Assembly (NCBI GenBank): GCA_963556195.1
Contig: OY744517.1
Span: forward strand, 85,475,214-85,539,213
DNA from: Sepiola atlantica
Taxonomy: Eukaryota; Mollusca; Cephalopoda; Sepiida; Sepiolidae
Direction: 5' to 3'
DNA: 64,000 nucleotides
Positions 1 to 9,290 of the stretch are shown here, one piece after another (position 1 is the first letter of the stretch; the number at the start of each line of letters is the position of its first letter). Made by a program: the position numbers and the translations under genes. The notes beneath the pieces were generated by a model that was not told the DNA's origin, ran no database searches, and saw only the letters and a list, made by a program, of their open reading frames with translations.

Positions 1-42
1 AAGAAATGTTCCATAGGTTTCACAGGTTTCACGAACGTTTTC

Positions 43-380
43 GATTCTTCGTCGAATTATCCTCAGGTGTCAAAAGCAAATGAATAAAATAGCTGGAGAA
101 AGAAGAGAATTTTAAAAAGACAGCGGAGAAACGCGCAGAGAACGTTTTCACGTTGTTCCAGGAAGTCGTAGACGATTTAAATTCAGCAATGCTGAATGGC
201 ATCACAGAACAAAATCGCATGCCATCCATGTTGCTGAATTTAAATCGTCAACGACTTCCTGGAACAATGCGAAAACGTTCTCTGCACGTTTCTCCGCTGT
301 CTTTTAAAAATTCTCTTCTTTTTCCAGCTTTAGTGTTCATTTGCTTTTGACACCTGACGATGATTTGACGAAGAACAATC
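43..380. mobile_element. Foldback (hairpin) element
   Basis: Bases 43-202 are nearly the reverse complement of 219-380, leaving a loop of about 16 bases. Both arms contain the same landmarks in opposite order: GGTGTCAAAAGCAAATGAA, GACAGCGGAGAAACG, AGAACGTTTTC, CCAGGAAGTCGT and GATTTAAATTCAGCAA. Differences are a handful of substitutions and short indels. This is the architecture of a foldback MITE or snap-back repeat; no transposase is present. The right arm runs directly into the 21-bp minisatellite, and their boundary overlaps by a few bases. Confidence 0.85.
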
Positions 381-985
381 TTTATGTTGAAATTGAGAAT
401 CTTTATGTTGAACTTGAGAATCTTTATGTTGAACATGAGAATCTTTATGTTGAACTCGAGAATCTTTATGTTGAACTTGAGAATCTTTATGTTGAACTCG
501 AGAATCTTTATGTTGAACTCGAGAATCTTTATGTTGAACTCGAGAATCTTTATGTTGAACTTGAGAATCTTTATGTTGAACTCGAGAATCTTTATGTTGA
601 ACTTGAGAATCTTTATGTTGAACTCGAGAATCTTTATGTTGAACTTGAGAATCTTTATGTTGAACTTGAGAATCTTTATGTTAAACTTGAGAATCTTTAT
701 GTTGAACTCGAGAATCTTTATGTTGAACTTCAGAATCTTTATGTTGAACTCGAAAATCTTTATGTTGAACTCGAGAATCTTTATGTTGAACTCGAGAATC
801 TTTGTTGAACTTGGGAATCTTTATGTTGAACTCGATAATCTTTATGTTAAACTTAAGAATCTTTATGTTGAACTCGATAATCTTTATGTTAAACTTAAGA
901 ATCTTTATGTTGAACTCGAGAATCTTTGTTGAACTTGGGAATCTTTATGTTGAACTCGAGAATCTTTGTTAAACTTGGGATTTAT
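376..985. repeat. 21-bp minisatellite (about 29 units)
   Basis: The unit is AATCTTTATGTTGAACTCGA plus G, with CTC/CTT variants and a few 19-bp units near the right end (about 805, 925 and 965). Because 21 is a multiple of three, two plus-strand frames stay open and would encode heptads NLYVELE or MLNSRIF. I see no start context, splice sites or homology, so I treat these as by-products of the repeat. Confidence 0.93.
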
Positions 986-1110
986 ACGGAACTTCCAAGT
1001 GAACTCTTAATTTAATCAACAGAGATAGATTTTTCTCGTTCCGTTAACCATGATCTGATAAAAGTGTAAAGTAATTTTAATTTTATTCTTGGTTATTATC
1101 GTCTGTAGTG

Positions 1111-1193
1111 GACCCGTGGCATAACGGATAAAGGCGTCGATGAACAATCAGTTTTAAGTGACAGTCTTCTGGGTGTTGAGGGTTCAATCCTCA
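1111..1193 (+). pseudogene. tRNA-Arg-like relic (possible SINE head)
   Basis: GACCCGTGGCATAACGGATA resembles the acceptor/D-arm start of animal tRNA-Arg and matches the pol III box A pattern. GGGTTCAATCC near 1179 matches box B, and TGAGG/CCTCA closes a 5-bp T stem. About 20 extra bases separate the arms and the 3' acceptor strand is missing, so it is not a functional tRNA. It could be a tRNA pseudogene or the head of a SINE. Confidence 0.6.
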
Positions 1194-1599
1194 CAAAACT
1201 CATGTAGATTATATTACAACACTCCTACTTAGAAGATTCATATAGCATTTTGCTTCTCAGAGAGAAAACATATAAACACGACAAATACAATATTTGTTAA
1301 TATTCGAGAACTAATCACAAATAATCTTACAAAGCAGAAATTGTACAAAAAACAATAACAATTTTAGAACCCTTCTACATACAATTGTTACTTCACATCC
1401 AACTCACGTAACTGTCTATAAAATAAAATCTATGCTATTCGCAATATTATATTGAACAAGTTTGCCGACAATATATCCTTTATAATCTGATGATGACTGA
1501 AGGAAGTCGGTGGCATGAGATATAAATAAGTATACACACTTATGGAGGACTTGGGGTCATTCCTATGTTCTTTGTATCATGAATTGAGGAAAAGAGTCA

Positions 1600-1935
1600 C
1601 ATCACTGGAACAGCCAAATTCACTAGACCAACCCGACAATCTGTCAAATCCCATCCATTCACTGTGGAGGTCCCCAGATGCCGAAGAGTTTTCTACTCCA
1701 AAAGCTTCTTTCCTCGTGCTGCTGGACTCTGGAACTCCCTCCCTTCTCCCTGTTTTCCTGACGGTACTGACATGCAAAAATTTAAAACTAATGTAAACAG
1801 ACATCTTGCTCTGCAGCTCCCAATTTAGGTTGACCCCCCCCCTAAAAAAACAAAAAAACTCACACCCTTTTTCTCAGTAGCCCCTTACGTCTACAGTGGC
1901 GTACTGCCTTGTTTGGGTTGAACTATGTTAAAAAA
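1600..1935 (+). pseudogene. LINE 3' end (RT C-terminus and 3' UTR)
   Basis: From 1616 to the TAG at 1826-1828 one frame is open and encodes the end of a non-LTR retrotransposon polyprotein: SHPFTVEVPRCRR, then SFFPRAAGLWNSLP, CFPD, and FKTNVNRHLA before the stop. The pattern 'SFFPR..GLWNSLP...F..F...' is typical of RT C-termini in CR1/L2/Jockey-like elements. The 3' UTR (CCTTACGTCTACAGTGGC, then CTTGTTTGGG) ends in an A-rich tail at about 1935. The same tail occurs at 35.8 kb on plus and at 19.6 and 56.8 kb on minus, so this is a repeated family. The 5' part is absent. Confidence 0.85.
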
Positions 1936-1945
1936 AAACACAAAA

Positions 1946-1980
1946 AAACAGGCGGTAAAAAGATCTAAACAATGCAAGTT
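1946..1980. repeat. Left target-site duplication of U2-headed element
   Basis: The 35 bases starting AAACAGGCGGTAAAAAGATC recur at 2335-2369 with two substitutions (C to T each). The pair exactly brackets the U2-headed element. Confidence 0.85.
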
Positions 1981-2334
1981 ATTTATCTACCTACCACAGT
2001 GGTAAGATGTGACACAAGGTCGGAAAAGTGGGATTTGATAAACCAGCGCTCGAGAAGTTGAGCACTCTCGCCATTAAAAATTGCCTGGGCAGCCCCGTCG
2101 GCATTCCCCGGTAGGGGCGCCTCAGGCGATTAGCAATAAACTAACCCCTTCTCAAAGGGTGAGAAGGCAAAGCCTGGGAGGGTAGACCTCCTAGAACTGC
2201 ACAGGACCAACCCATAGACCGGCGGAATCAAGCCCCGAAGGCCAAGGCAATACCAGTTTATGGGGTGTATTATCCATCGGAACGGATACTACACTTTGAT
2301 CCTGACCAAAAGGCCGAAAATAAAAACAAAAAAT
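1981..2334 (-). mobile_element. U2 snRNA-headed retroposon (SINE-like)
   Basis: Read on the minus strand, the element begins near 2320 with TCGGCCTTTTGG, GATCAA and GTGTAGTATC in the order and spacing of U2 snRNA nucleotides ~8-46, including the branch-point-recognition bases GUAGUA. A GC-richer body follows (GGCGCCCC, GGGGAATGCCGA, GGGGCTGCCCA), ending in CACATCTTACC and a TAGGTAGATAAAT tail. It is flanked by 35-bp direct repeats (1946-1980 and 2335-2369, 33/35 identical), the mark of LINE-machinery insertion. A diverged copy of the body lies at 45838-46110 on plus. SINEs with snRNA-derived heads are known elsewhere in animals. Confidence 0.75.
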
Positions 2335-2369
2335 AAACAGGTGGTAAAAAGATTTAAACAATGCAAGTT
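2335..2369. repeat. Right target-site duplication of U2-headed element
   Basis: Direct copy of 1946-1980, starting AAACAGGTGGTAAAAAGATT. It adjoins the 5' (U2) end of the element. Confidence 0.85.
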
Positions 2370-2554
2370 GTTGATAATTTTCAATAATGTTTGTTTGACC
2401 ATGGCATTGGACAGTATCAGCATATAAGTAGGTCGACAGCTTACTCTATTATGTTAACATAGCGTCTAACCGCACATGGTTAATATTTAAACATATACAT
2501 ATAAGTATCCAGAAAAGACTGCCAGAACAAACGGCACATTAGAATAAACTTTTA

Positions 2555-2740
2555 ACGAAGTGAAAATACAATATGAAGAAAAAAACGTGAAAGATAATGG
2601 TTACTTAGGCAGCCTATCATTTATTCATGAAAGAGATGGAAACAATATCAATGGTGACGGAAACAATGAAAGGAGAAGCTGATGATCTGGTTAAATCCGA
2701 CAAGTGATAACGTCATCACCAAAGTCGGAGAGAATTTTTT
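2555..2740. repeat. Tandem segmental duplication, copy 1
   Basis: Shares order and sequence with 3045-3360: GTTACTTAGGCAGCCT, GGTTAAATCCG..CAAGTGATAA, then GTCATCACCAAAGTCGGAGA. Copies differ by substitutions and by a large (TA)n insertion in copy 2. Confidence 0.75.
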
Positions 2741-2945
2741 TCCTGGATGACCAGTTTTTCTTTTTAATTTTTTTTTCCTGGATGACCATTTTTTCTTTTT
2801 AATTTTTTTTTCCTGGATGACCAGTTTTTCTTTTTAATTTTTTTTTCCTGGATGACCATTTTTTCTTTTTAATTTTTTTTTCCTGGATGACAATTTTTTC
2901 TTTTTAATTTTTTTTCCTGGATGACCATTTTTTCTTTTTAAAATT
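2738..2945. repeat. 35-bp minisatellite, six units
   Basis: Six copies of a T-rich unit containing TTTTTCCTGGATGACCA(G/T). It separates the two copies of the flanking segmental duplication and probably expanded from the end of copy 1. Confidence 0.9.
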
Positions 2946-3044
2946 TTTTCATTAAAGTATCAACATTAACCTCTTCTTTGTTATTAAATTCGTTAAATTC
3001 TATTAAAACTTACATTTTGTGAACAACAAAAAAAAATACCCAGA

Positions 3045-3127
3045 CAAATGAAAATGCAATTTGAAAAAAAAAAAAAATACTGATTACTTAGGTAGCCTCT
3101 CCCGATTGACTTGCCTCAATTTGATAT

Positions 3128-3218
<91 letters not shown>

Positions 3219-3360
3219 TATATACACACACAACCACAATAGCATCAATTGCAATAGAAACAACAGAAGGAGGGGTAAGATAATTTGGTTAAAACCGCCC
3301 AGTAATAATAATGCCATCACCAAAGTCAGAGATACTTGTATTTTTCAACTTGAATTTTTT
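3045..3360. repeat. Tandem segmental duplication, copy 2
   Basis: Matches 2555-2740 (GATTACTTAGGTAGCCT ... GGTTAAAACCGCCCAGTAATA ... CATCACCAAAGTCAGAGATA), interrupted by CA- and TA-rich repeat at about 3127-3232. Confidence 0.75.
3127..3232. repeat. Compound (CA)n/(TA)n microsatellite
   Basis: Uninterrupted TA run flanked on both sides by ACACACA stretches. It lies inside copy 2 of the duplication and is absent from copy 1. Confidence 0.97.
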
Positions 3361-3365
3361 TTCCT

Positions 3366-3939
3366 AATATAACTGTAAAAACGCATGCCCTATCAACTGA
3401 CAACGTTGTATAGACGGCTATTTTAACGGCTGCTAATTAACCGAAACGGGTACGCATACAGTACAGCAGTGGAAGCAAAGATCATATAATCATAGAACAT
3501 CTTTTCATAAACAAAATCGTGCCACAATATAAGTATACTTAATTACTCACAGTTAAACGAAAATTCTTATTTACAATAAGGACCAAGTATATGAATCCGG
3601 TTCAACCACCTGTCGACTATCTGCTAGAGAAATTAAAAATCGTTTCCTACCCAAGACAACAACACAAACTTCTTAATGTAAAACAAGCGATTATCAACAA
3701 GTACGGGCATGCTAACATATTGCCGTTTTGTTACCCGGATCCAGATTAGAAAGAAAGAAAGAAAAAAGTTTTGTTTGTGAAAGTGTCAAATATATATTTT
3801 ATTACCTGGGTTGGCCAAGTATACTGCGACTACCCGTCCCCACCCCTAAAGTAGGGTGGGTGAGTGTTTACAATCGAAAAAGAGAACAAAGGAACATGAT
3901 CACCTGTACATGGCGTCTGTTTTCTTTAAGATCTCTGCC
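3366..3939. other. No feature recognised
   Basis: AT-rich sequence without convincing coding or RNA signal. Short open frames here have no recognisable motifs. Confidence 0.5.
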
Positions 3940-4170
3940 TTTATAAAGTTAGGTATGTTTATATATTTATGTATACAGGATCCATTCCTGAAATAATTAA
4001 CCAATCATTATGAATTTGGGAACAAGATACTAGGTATAATCGTGAGTAATGTGGGCTATATTTAGTTTTATGCAAAAGAGGTGGAATTCCTTAGCGAAAA
4101 TTCAGATACCTCCTATTTTGCGACATTTTAACGATAGGTATTAGTCATTAATAAATGTTCCCCACATTTA
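3940..4170. repeat. Dispersed repeat R1, copy 1
   Basis: Direct-orientation match to 28680-28950: TATAAAGTT.GGTATGT, TAATTAACC.ATCA.TATGAA, GGTGGAA and ACAAATATTCCC-like blocks in the same order. Diverged by many substitutions. Function unknown. Confidence 0.7.
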
Positions 4171-4206
4171 AGGTTTACAAACTCCAATTTGAGAAAACAG
4201 ATTGAT

Positions 4207-4328
4207 TTGCATTGAATTTGATTTATCATACCTTGCTTTTAATCTTCGGAAGGGGGACATGAAATTGGTGCAAAACTGTTCTGCTTGGGGAATAAATTTT
4301 ACCCGTCCTGGGACATGTAATCTTCTAG

Positions 4329-4330
<2 letters not shown>
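4207..4330 (+). mobile_element. Short SINE-like repeat with (TA)n tail, copy 1
   Basis: Matches 34205-34300: both contain TTTTAATC(T/A)TCG, AAACTGTT, GGG(G)AAT(A)AATTTTACCC and end directly in a (TA)n run. No pol III boxes are obvious, so 'SINE' is only a working label. Confidence 0.5.

Positions 4331-4380
<50 letters not shown>
4331..4380. repeat. (TA)n microsatellite
   Basis: Pure TA run immediately left of the TIR element at 4381. Confidence 0.98.
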
Positions 4381-4386
<6 letters not shown>

Positions 4387-4544
4387 AAGGAAGGATGAAG
4401 ATAATCCGACGTAATGAGAAATGAAAAGGAAAAACCAAAAAGGATGCTTTCTTAAAATTATCATCCTGAGGAAGTCTTACAAATAAAGACGAAACGTTGA
4501 TGAATATATAAAAAACATCCGTTTTGGTTTTTCCTTTTCATTTC

Positions 4545-4548
<4 letters not shown>
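4381..4548 (+). mobile_element. TA-flanked TIR element E1
   Basis: The left arm (ATGAGAAAGGAAGGATGAAG ... AAAAAGGATG) is about 67 bp. The right arm (CATCCGTTTTGG ... TTTTCATTTCCC) complements only its inner ~32 bp. Related to E2 at 26784-27098. Between the arms is a hammerhead-like motif (4461-4504). The element is bounded on both sides by (TA)n, and has no coding capacity. Confidence 0.8.
4461..4504 (+). ncRNA. Hammerhead-like motif in E1
   Basis: CTGAGGA (4466-4472, fitting CUGANGA), a 5-bp stem II GTCTT/AAGAC, then GAAA and a palindromic ACGT. TCATC before and GATGA after can pair as stem I. One extra A sits between the CUGANGA box and stem II, and stem III would be only 2 bp or need a dimer. 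Self-cleavage is unproven. Confidence 0.35.

Positions 4549-4597
<49 letters not shown>
4546..4597. repeat. (TA)n microsatellite
   Basis: Pure TA run immediately right of E1. Confidence 0.98.
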
Positions 4598-4599
<2 letters not shown>

Positions 4600-4723
4600 A
4601 TGTACAACCATTACCATTGTTCTACTTTGATTTCATTCGAAAATTCATAAACTGTGACGTATCTGTTAAGACATTCTTCTTGCATAACTAAACATAATAA
4701 GTCTCTTTATTTCTATATTAACC

Positions 4724-4772
<49 letters not shown>

Positions 4773-4890
4773 GAAGTATTAATATGCTTTATTGTTATTG
4801 CATAGAAGTAAAGAAACTTATTTCGCCATCTAATTTACATGTGTGTGTCTGTACATCCAAAAACAAGAATGTAAATTAGATGGCTACACT
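4600..4890. repeat. Dispersed repeat R2, copy 1
   Basis: Inverted relative to 12850-12990: shared ATCTGTT.AGACATTCTTCTT, ATAATA..., AGAAGTAAAG and CATCTAATTTACAT blocks. This copy is split by an (ATT)n array at 4724-4770. Its end is a small inverted repeat: CCATCTAATTTACAT at 4829 and ATGTAAATTAGATGG at 4869. Confidence 0.7.
4724..4770. repeat. (ATT)n microsatellite
   Basis: About 15 uninterrupted TTA units, inside repeat R2. Confidence 0.98.
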
Positions 4891-5154
4891 GAAAAAGAGA
4901 AAGTCACCTTTCTTGTAAATGCTCATAGAGACATTAAGAAATATTAGATAATAGTTGAATCATCACATATTGAGATGGGGTGATAGATACATAGATAACA
5001 AAGATTGACATGGGTGACTTACTCTCTAGAAGAAGAATCTTTTTCAAACGTAACCCAATCCGAGAACTAAATATCTTTTAGCATGTATTTTGAGTTATCC
5101 AAGTATATAGGTAAAACGCCATAGCTGATCTAACGTTGATCAATTCACATTAAG

Positions 5155-5192
<38 letters not shown>

Positions 5193-6165
5193 TTATCCCA
5201 GCAGGCAAAAATAGTTATTTTCACCATCGCCTACAGGCAATACTTTCAATCCACACCGGCTTGAAAAATATCGGCTCTAAATCCATTTTCGCCACCTATT
5301 GATACACTGATCAACCAGGGAGCTAGAGGTTTTCGTAATGCACACTTTGATATACATCGAACTCTAACTGACAAACTTTATTCTAAACCCTGTGAAACGG
5401 ATACTTCTACTATCGGACTACTGCACAGACATGATGAATTGGACTTTACCAACTTCCGTAAAAAATCAGCTTCTTAACAACAACATTTAGACCCGTAAAC
5501 AATTTGAGTACTCTTTTTTTCATTTTTTGGCAAAAAGTGGTATTTTGAGGAATTGGTCAAATCAGGCATACAATACAGCAATTTTCACCAAAGTTTTATG
5601 GGGAATGCAGTGAAACTATTTTCAATGCAAAAAGAGGTCTTTAAAGTGGTCAAAAACTGAGTTTTAGAGACCCTCACTATAAATCACAAATCAGAATTAG
5701 TGAACTGACAGACTTTGACAAGACTTAAAGTTTCACTCATCTCACCTTCCAAAATGCATTAAAAATGTCCAAACTGGACTTGAAGAGAAACATAAAACAG
5801 TATGAAAGAGTAATTGACCACATTTATGGTAATTCTTTTCAAACACATTCTCTTTAAAATAAGTTGAAACGCAACATAACTTACATACCAAGATCAATAG
5901 AACCGTAATTATTAAAAAGAACAAATATCAAACAACTTGAAAGAAGTCTGTTCACTTTTTTCACATTACTATTGATGCATCACTTTATTGATAGACATAA
6001 TTCTTTTCTTTTTAGGTACTCATAAAGAATAATGTAGTAGCTCATAGAGTGTTTGCAGCTTAAAAAGATGAGAAGAAAATGTTTTTTTCAAAAAGAAACT
6101 AAGTCAAGTCAAATTTACTAAGCTTAGCTTAGTTTATTTTAGTTGTCTTAGTCTTAACTAATGTT
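4890..6165. other. No gene; one (TA)n run at 5158-5190
   Basis: AT-rich. The stretch 5290-5480 is open for ~60 codons on plus but I recognise no motif. No RNA gene seen. Confidence 0.5.
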
Positions 6166-6167
6166 CT

Positions 6168-6222
6168 TTAATGGAAATCGCTCCAGACAAGGCATGAAGC
6201 CTCTTTATGTAAAAAGCTAAAA
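6168..6222 (-). mobile_element. LINE 3'-tail fragment
   Basis: ATGGAAATCGCTCCAGACAA, GCATGAAG and AGCTAA are the same bases as 60713-60765, the 3' tail of the minus-strand LINE at 60.7-62.3 kb. Only ~55 bp survive, in the same orientation. Confidence 0.75.
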
Positions 6223-6559
6223 AAAAAAAATACTACTTCAAGGTCAAAAACTAGCCAATGATAAGTGTTATGAATAGATTCTAACTAAGAAAACAGCAAT
6301 TATTCCCCCTTTGTCAGAAACATCGCTCATGGAATGTGAGGAGTAAAGGACAAAATAAGGGAAGCGAGAGTTACGAGGCGGCAGACAGTAAACTCAAGGT
6401 CCACTTTCTACTCTACTTAGAAATTAGCCAGATGGATCTGATGGATAGATAGAACGACACAGGAATAAGAGCATACAAAAAGGGAAGGACTGATTATTTT
6501 CCTGATAACAATTTTAATGAAAACTTGTTATAGTTGAAACTCCCTTTCTCATTTACTTA

Positions 6560-7690
6560 CTGAGACAGCATTTTGAGAAAATTCTCTACATATTACAGCA
6601 ACACGAAGGGGCAACCAGGATTTGCATCCTTTGAATCTTTTTGCAATATTCGCTTTGGAATTCAGAAAGAACATTTGAAGTCGAACGACATATTGCACTG
6701 GAACAGTTGTGGAGTTTTTAGGGTTCAGTACATAATGTGCAATTTTATCTGGCTATGATGTTGTTTTGATGGCGTCACACCACATGTTGTGAGTTAAGAG
6801 TTTCATCTCAAATCCAGCTTCAATTGCAACAAGGATAGTTTGGGCAAATGCTCGACTGTAGTAAGTGGCTTCAGATAAGACTGTGATATCGCCATGTTCA
6901 TCAGACTTCAAAAATCTTTCATTGCAACATCAATTAAAAATGAACATCTGCGATGCGTTGTGCACTGCTAGTATTGTGTTGCCGTAAAATGGTTTAACTC
7001 ATCTCCATCCATTGCTACTAATGAAACTGTTTATGTTTTTGGTAGATATTCAGCTGGTAAAGTCCGGAATTTCAGTACTGTTTGACCAATAAGATTTACA
7101 ACCAGCTTTCCAAGCCAATATTTCAGAATGTTTGCTTGGGAATTTCCATCGGTGACGTAACGGAATACTCTTTGCTGAAGAAGATCTCTTCGATATCTCA
7201 TCTGACGTATAGTCATTTTCCAAGGTACATCATGTTTAAGATTTCTCAGAGTTATCTCCGTTTGAGTTGTCTCTGAGTCATCTCCTTTATATAGGGTAAA
7301 GCATTGAGAGTAAGTTCCCTTAGTTAGTTGTTGTTGGAATACAAGATGGCGACGTGCACGAACGGTCCAGGGTTTCCAGTTGGAAAGAAGAAGTGACACA
7401 GATGCACAAATCAAATCTCTTTCCTGTGGGAATTAGTTGGAAAAACTTAGAACACATGACGAAATACTTGAAGTTGTCAATTAAAAATGTAAGAAGTATG
7501 CCATCAAGTGTCTTTTGAAGGCTGTAAATTCTGGACTTCTTCAAACCATCTTCTTCAGCAAATTGATCAATTGGGTCTTCAAGGTCATCATTATCATCGT
7601 TGTGAGCAATAGCATCATCAATGTCGTCATCATCGCCAACAACGTCATCTGCATCATTTTCTTCTGAATTAGGAGTCTTTCACTAAGGAG
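6560..7690 (-). pseudogene. Decayed coding remnant, unidentified
   Basis: On the minus strand several long open stretches follow one another with frameshifts and stops. 7690-7550 is an acidic run rich in D/E (for example DDDDIDDAIAHNDDNDD). 7544-7320 and then 7414-7031 are open in overlapping frames. The frame from 6908 to 6780 is again open, with residues such as SEATYYSRAFAQ and MKLLTHNMW. Composition and codon-like open frames suggest one former protein of more than 300 residues. I cannot name the family; a transposon protein or a host pseudogene are both possible. Confidence 0.4.
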
Positions 7691-7767
7691 CCATAAACTG
7701 TTGAGACTCTAAGCTTCAACGTGGTAGGAGTCATTGCTTTCTTAATAGACTTCAAGAATGGCCTATG

Positions 7768-8299
7768 CATGTTTGAAATCAAGGGAGGCGCGAGAGCGCT
7801 CTATCCCTTAATAGACCTCACGAATGGCCTATGCTGGAAATCTCATTTCTTTGATCAATCATAACTCAAAAACCAATAAACCAAATTAGTTAAAACTTTG
7901 CACAAAATTTTTATTTGATAGGTTCTATAAGTGTGTAGAATTTCAGCAAGGCAACCCAGAGATCCAGAAAGGTCAGACATGATTTTGTGTTATCCGTGTG
8001 TACGTACGTATGTATGTTCCACCCTGTATCTCATCAACTATTTGATGGATTCAGCTGATTTTTGGCAGAGATAGAGGTTCTAGGGTCTAGTTGATGGCAT
8101 TTTAATTTCAGTTTACCATATACCTTAGTTTTCCAGAAAATTCCAAAAAACCTTAAAAATGACCATTGTATTGAGGTATAGCCTTTACAAAAGTAGTGAC
8201 ATTCCATGATAAATGCCAGTATACTGAAATCATATGCCCTTAATAGGGTTAAGATGAAAATTCATATACACTAAATGTACAAAAGCAAGGAAATTCCCA
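7768..8299 (+). repeat. 540-bp inverted repeat, left copy
   Basis: Reverse complement of 15113-15655 over its whole length at roughly 90% by eye. Landmarks include GAGAGCGCTCTATCCCTTAA, AATAAACCAAATTAGTTAAA, ATTCAGCTGATTTTTGGCAG and GCCCTTAATAGGGTTAA. A short partial duplication (TTAATAGACTTCAAGAATGG) lies just upstream. No coding frame. Confidence 0.9.
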
Positions 8300-8508
8300 A
8301 ATTTTTACACTTTTATTGTCACTAAAGGTATGCGAGCTCAACAGGGCTATGTATTTTACTGGTAGGAATTTTTCTTCAGCGCACCTCACATACTTCATCC
8401 ACTCATGCATAGAGATTTATACTGTAGTGATGTGATAATGAAATGGTTTGGTTGATATGTAGTCAAACCCTTAATTAATGACAATAAAAGTGTAAAACTT
8501 TGGGAATT
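8292..8508. mobile_element. Short TIR element (MITE-like)
   Basis: 8292-8321 (AATTCCCAAATTTTTACACT..) is complementary to 8479-8508 (..AGTGTAAAACTTTGGGAATT) with one or two differences. No coding capacity. Its left TIR overlaps the end of the 540-bp repeat. Confidence 0.7.
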
Positions 8509-9290
8509 TGACTTGTCTGATGATGGTGTAGATGGGTGTTGTAGGTGTTATATCACTGGCTGATGAAGCGCCACTTGTTTTCTCAGGGTTCATACCTCTG
8601 TGGATTGTGCAGCTGCAGTGTGATATGACCGTTTCTAGTCCTCATAGAGATTGCTGTATTGAGTGGTGAATAAGCCTTTCGGGTGATCAGTACGTTTTTT
8701 CTTCTTAGGGGGCATTTCTTTTTATGGCCCTAAAAGTGTAATCATTGACAATTATTGAATTAATTTGTTAATGTCACTGTAATGCTTCAATGCATTAGCA
8801 TCTGATGACGCCAAATTGAAGAGTTAGAATTATAGGATTTTTAAGTGTCAAAATGGATTAAAATATGTCCAAATTAGCCTTCACGGTTAATTTATGACAG
8901 CTGTGTAGGTTTCTGCTAGTCTTCCACTGTAGAAAAATGGAAATCTAACAAAGTATGCATAAACGCCTACATTGAGTAGACAAGAGAGAATGTATACTTT
9001 CACGGAAATGTACCAATAATGTCAGCTTCAAAATGGTCAAAATTGGATCAAGTAAGGCTGTATTATCGATTAAGTCTGCCTTAGTATACTTAATTTGCAC
9101 TTGTGACATTGATATCTGCTGAGATTGATTAGAACTCTCAATTTCATCTAATGTTAATTATTTCAGTTGTATACAGCTTCATCTAGATTTCAGCCCTTCC
9201 TTGATTTAAAAATTAAATGGTCCTTAATCTTTTTAAATGGCTTTCAAATGAATAGAAGAAAAGGAAGAAAGATTTAGTAGTCAAACAAGC
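8509..9290. other. No feature recognised
   Basis: AT-rich, no open frame with recognisable motifs and no RNA signature. Confidence 0.5.

Noticed and set aside
1485..1520. CTGATGA followed by a GACT/AGTC hairpin, as in the hammerhead-like motifs
   Set aside because: GAAA is replaced by GGTG, so the catalytic core is absent.
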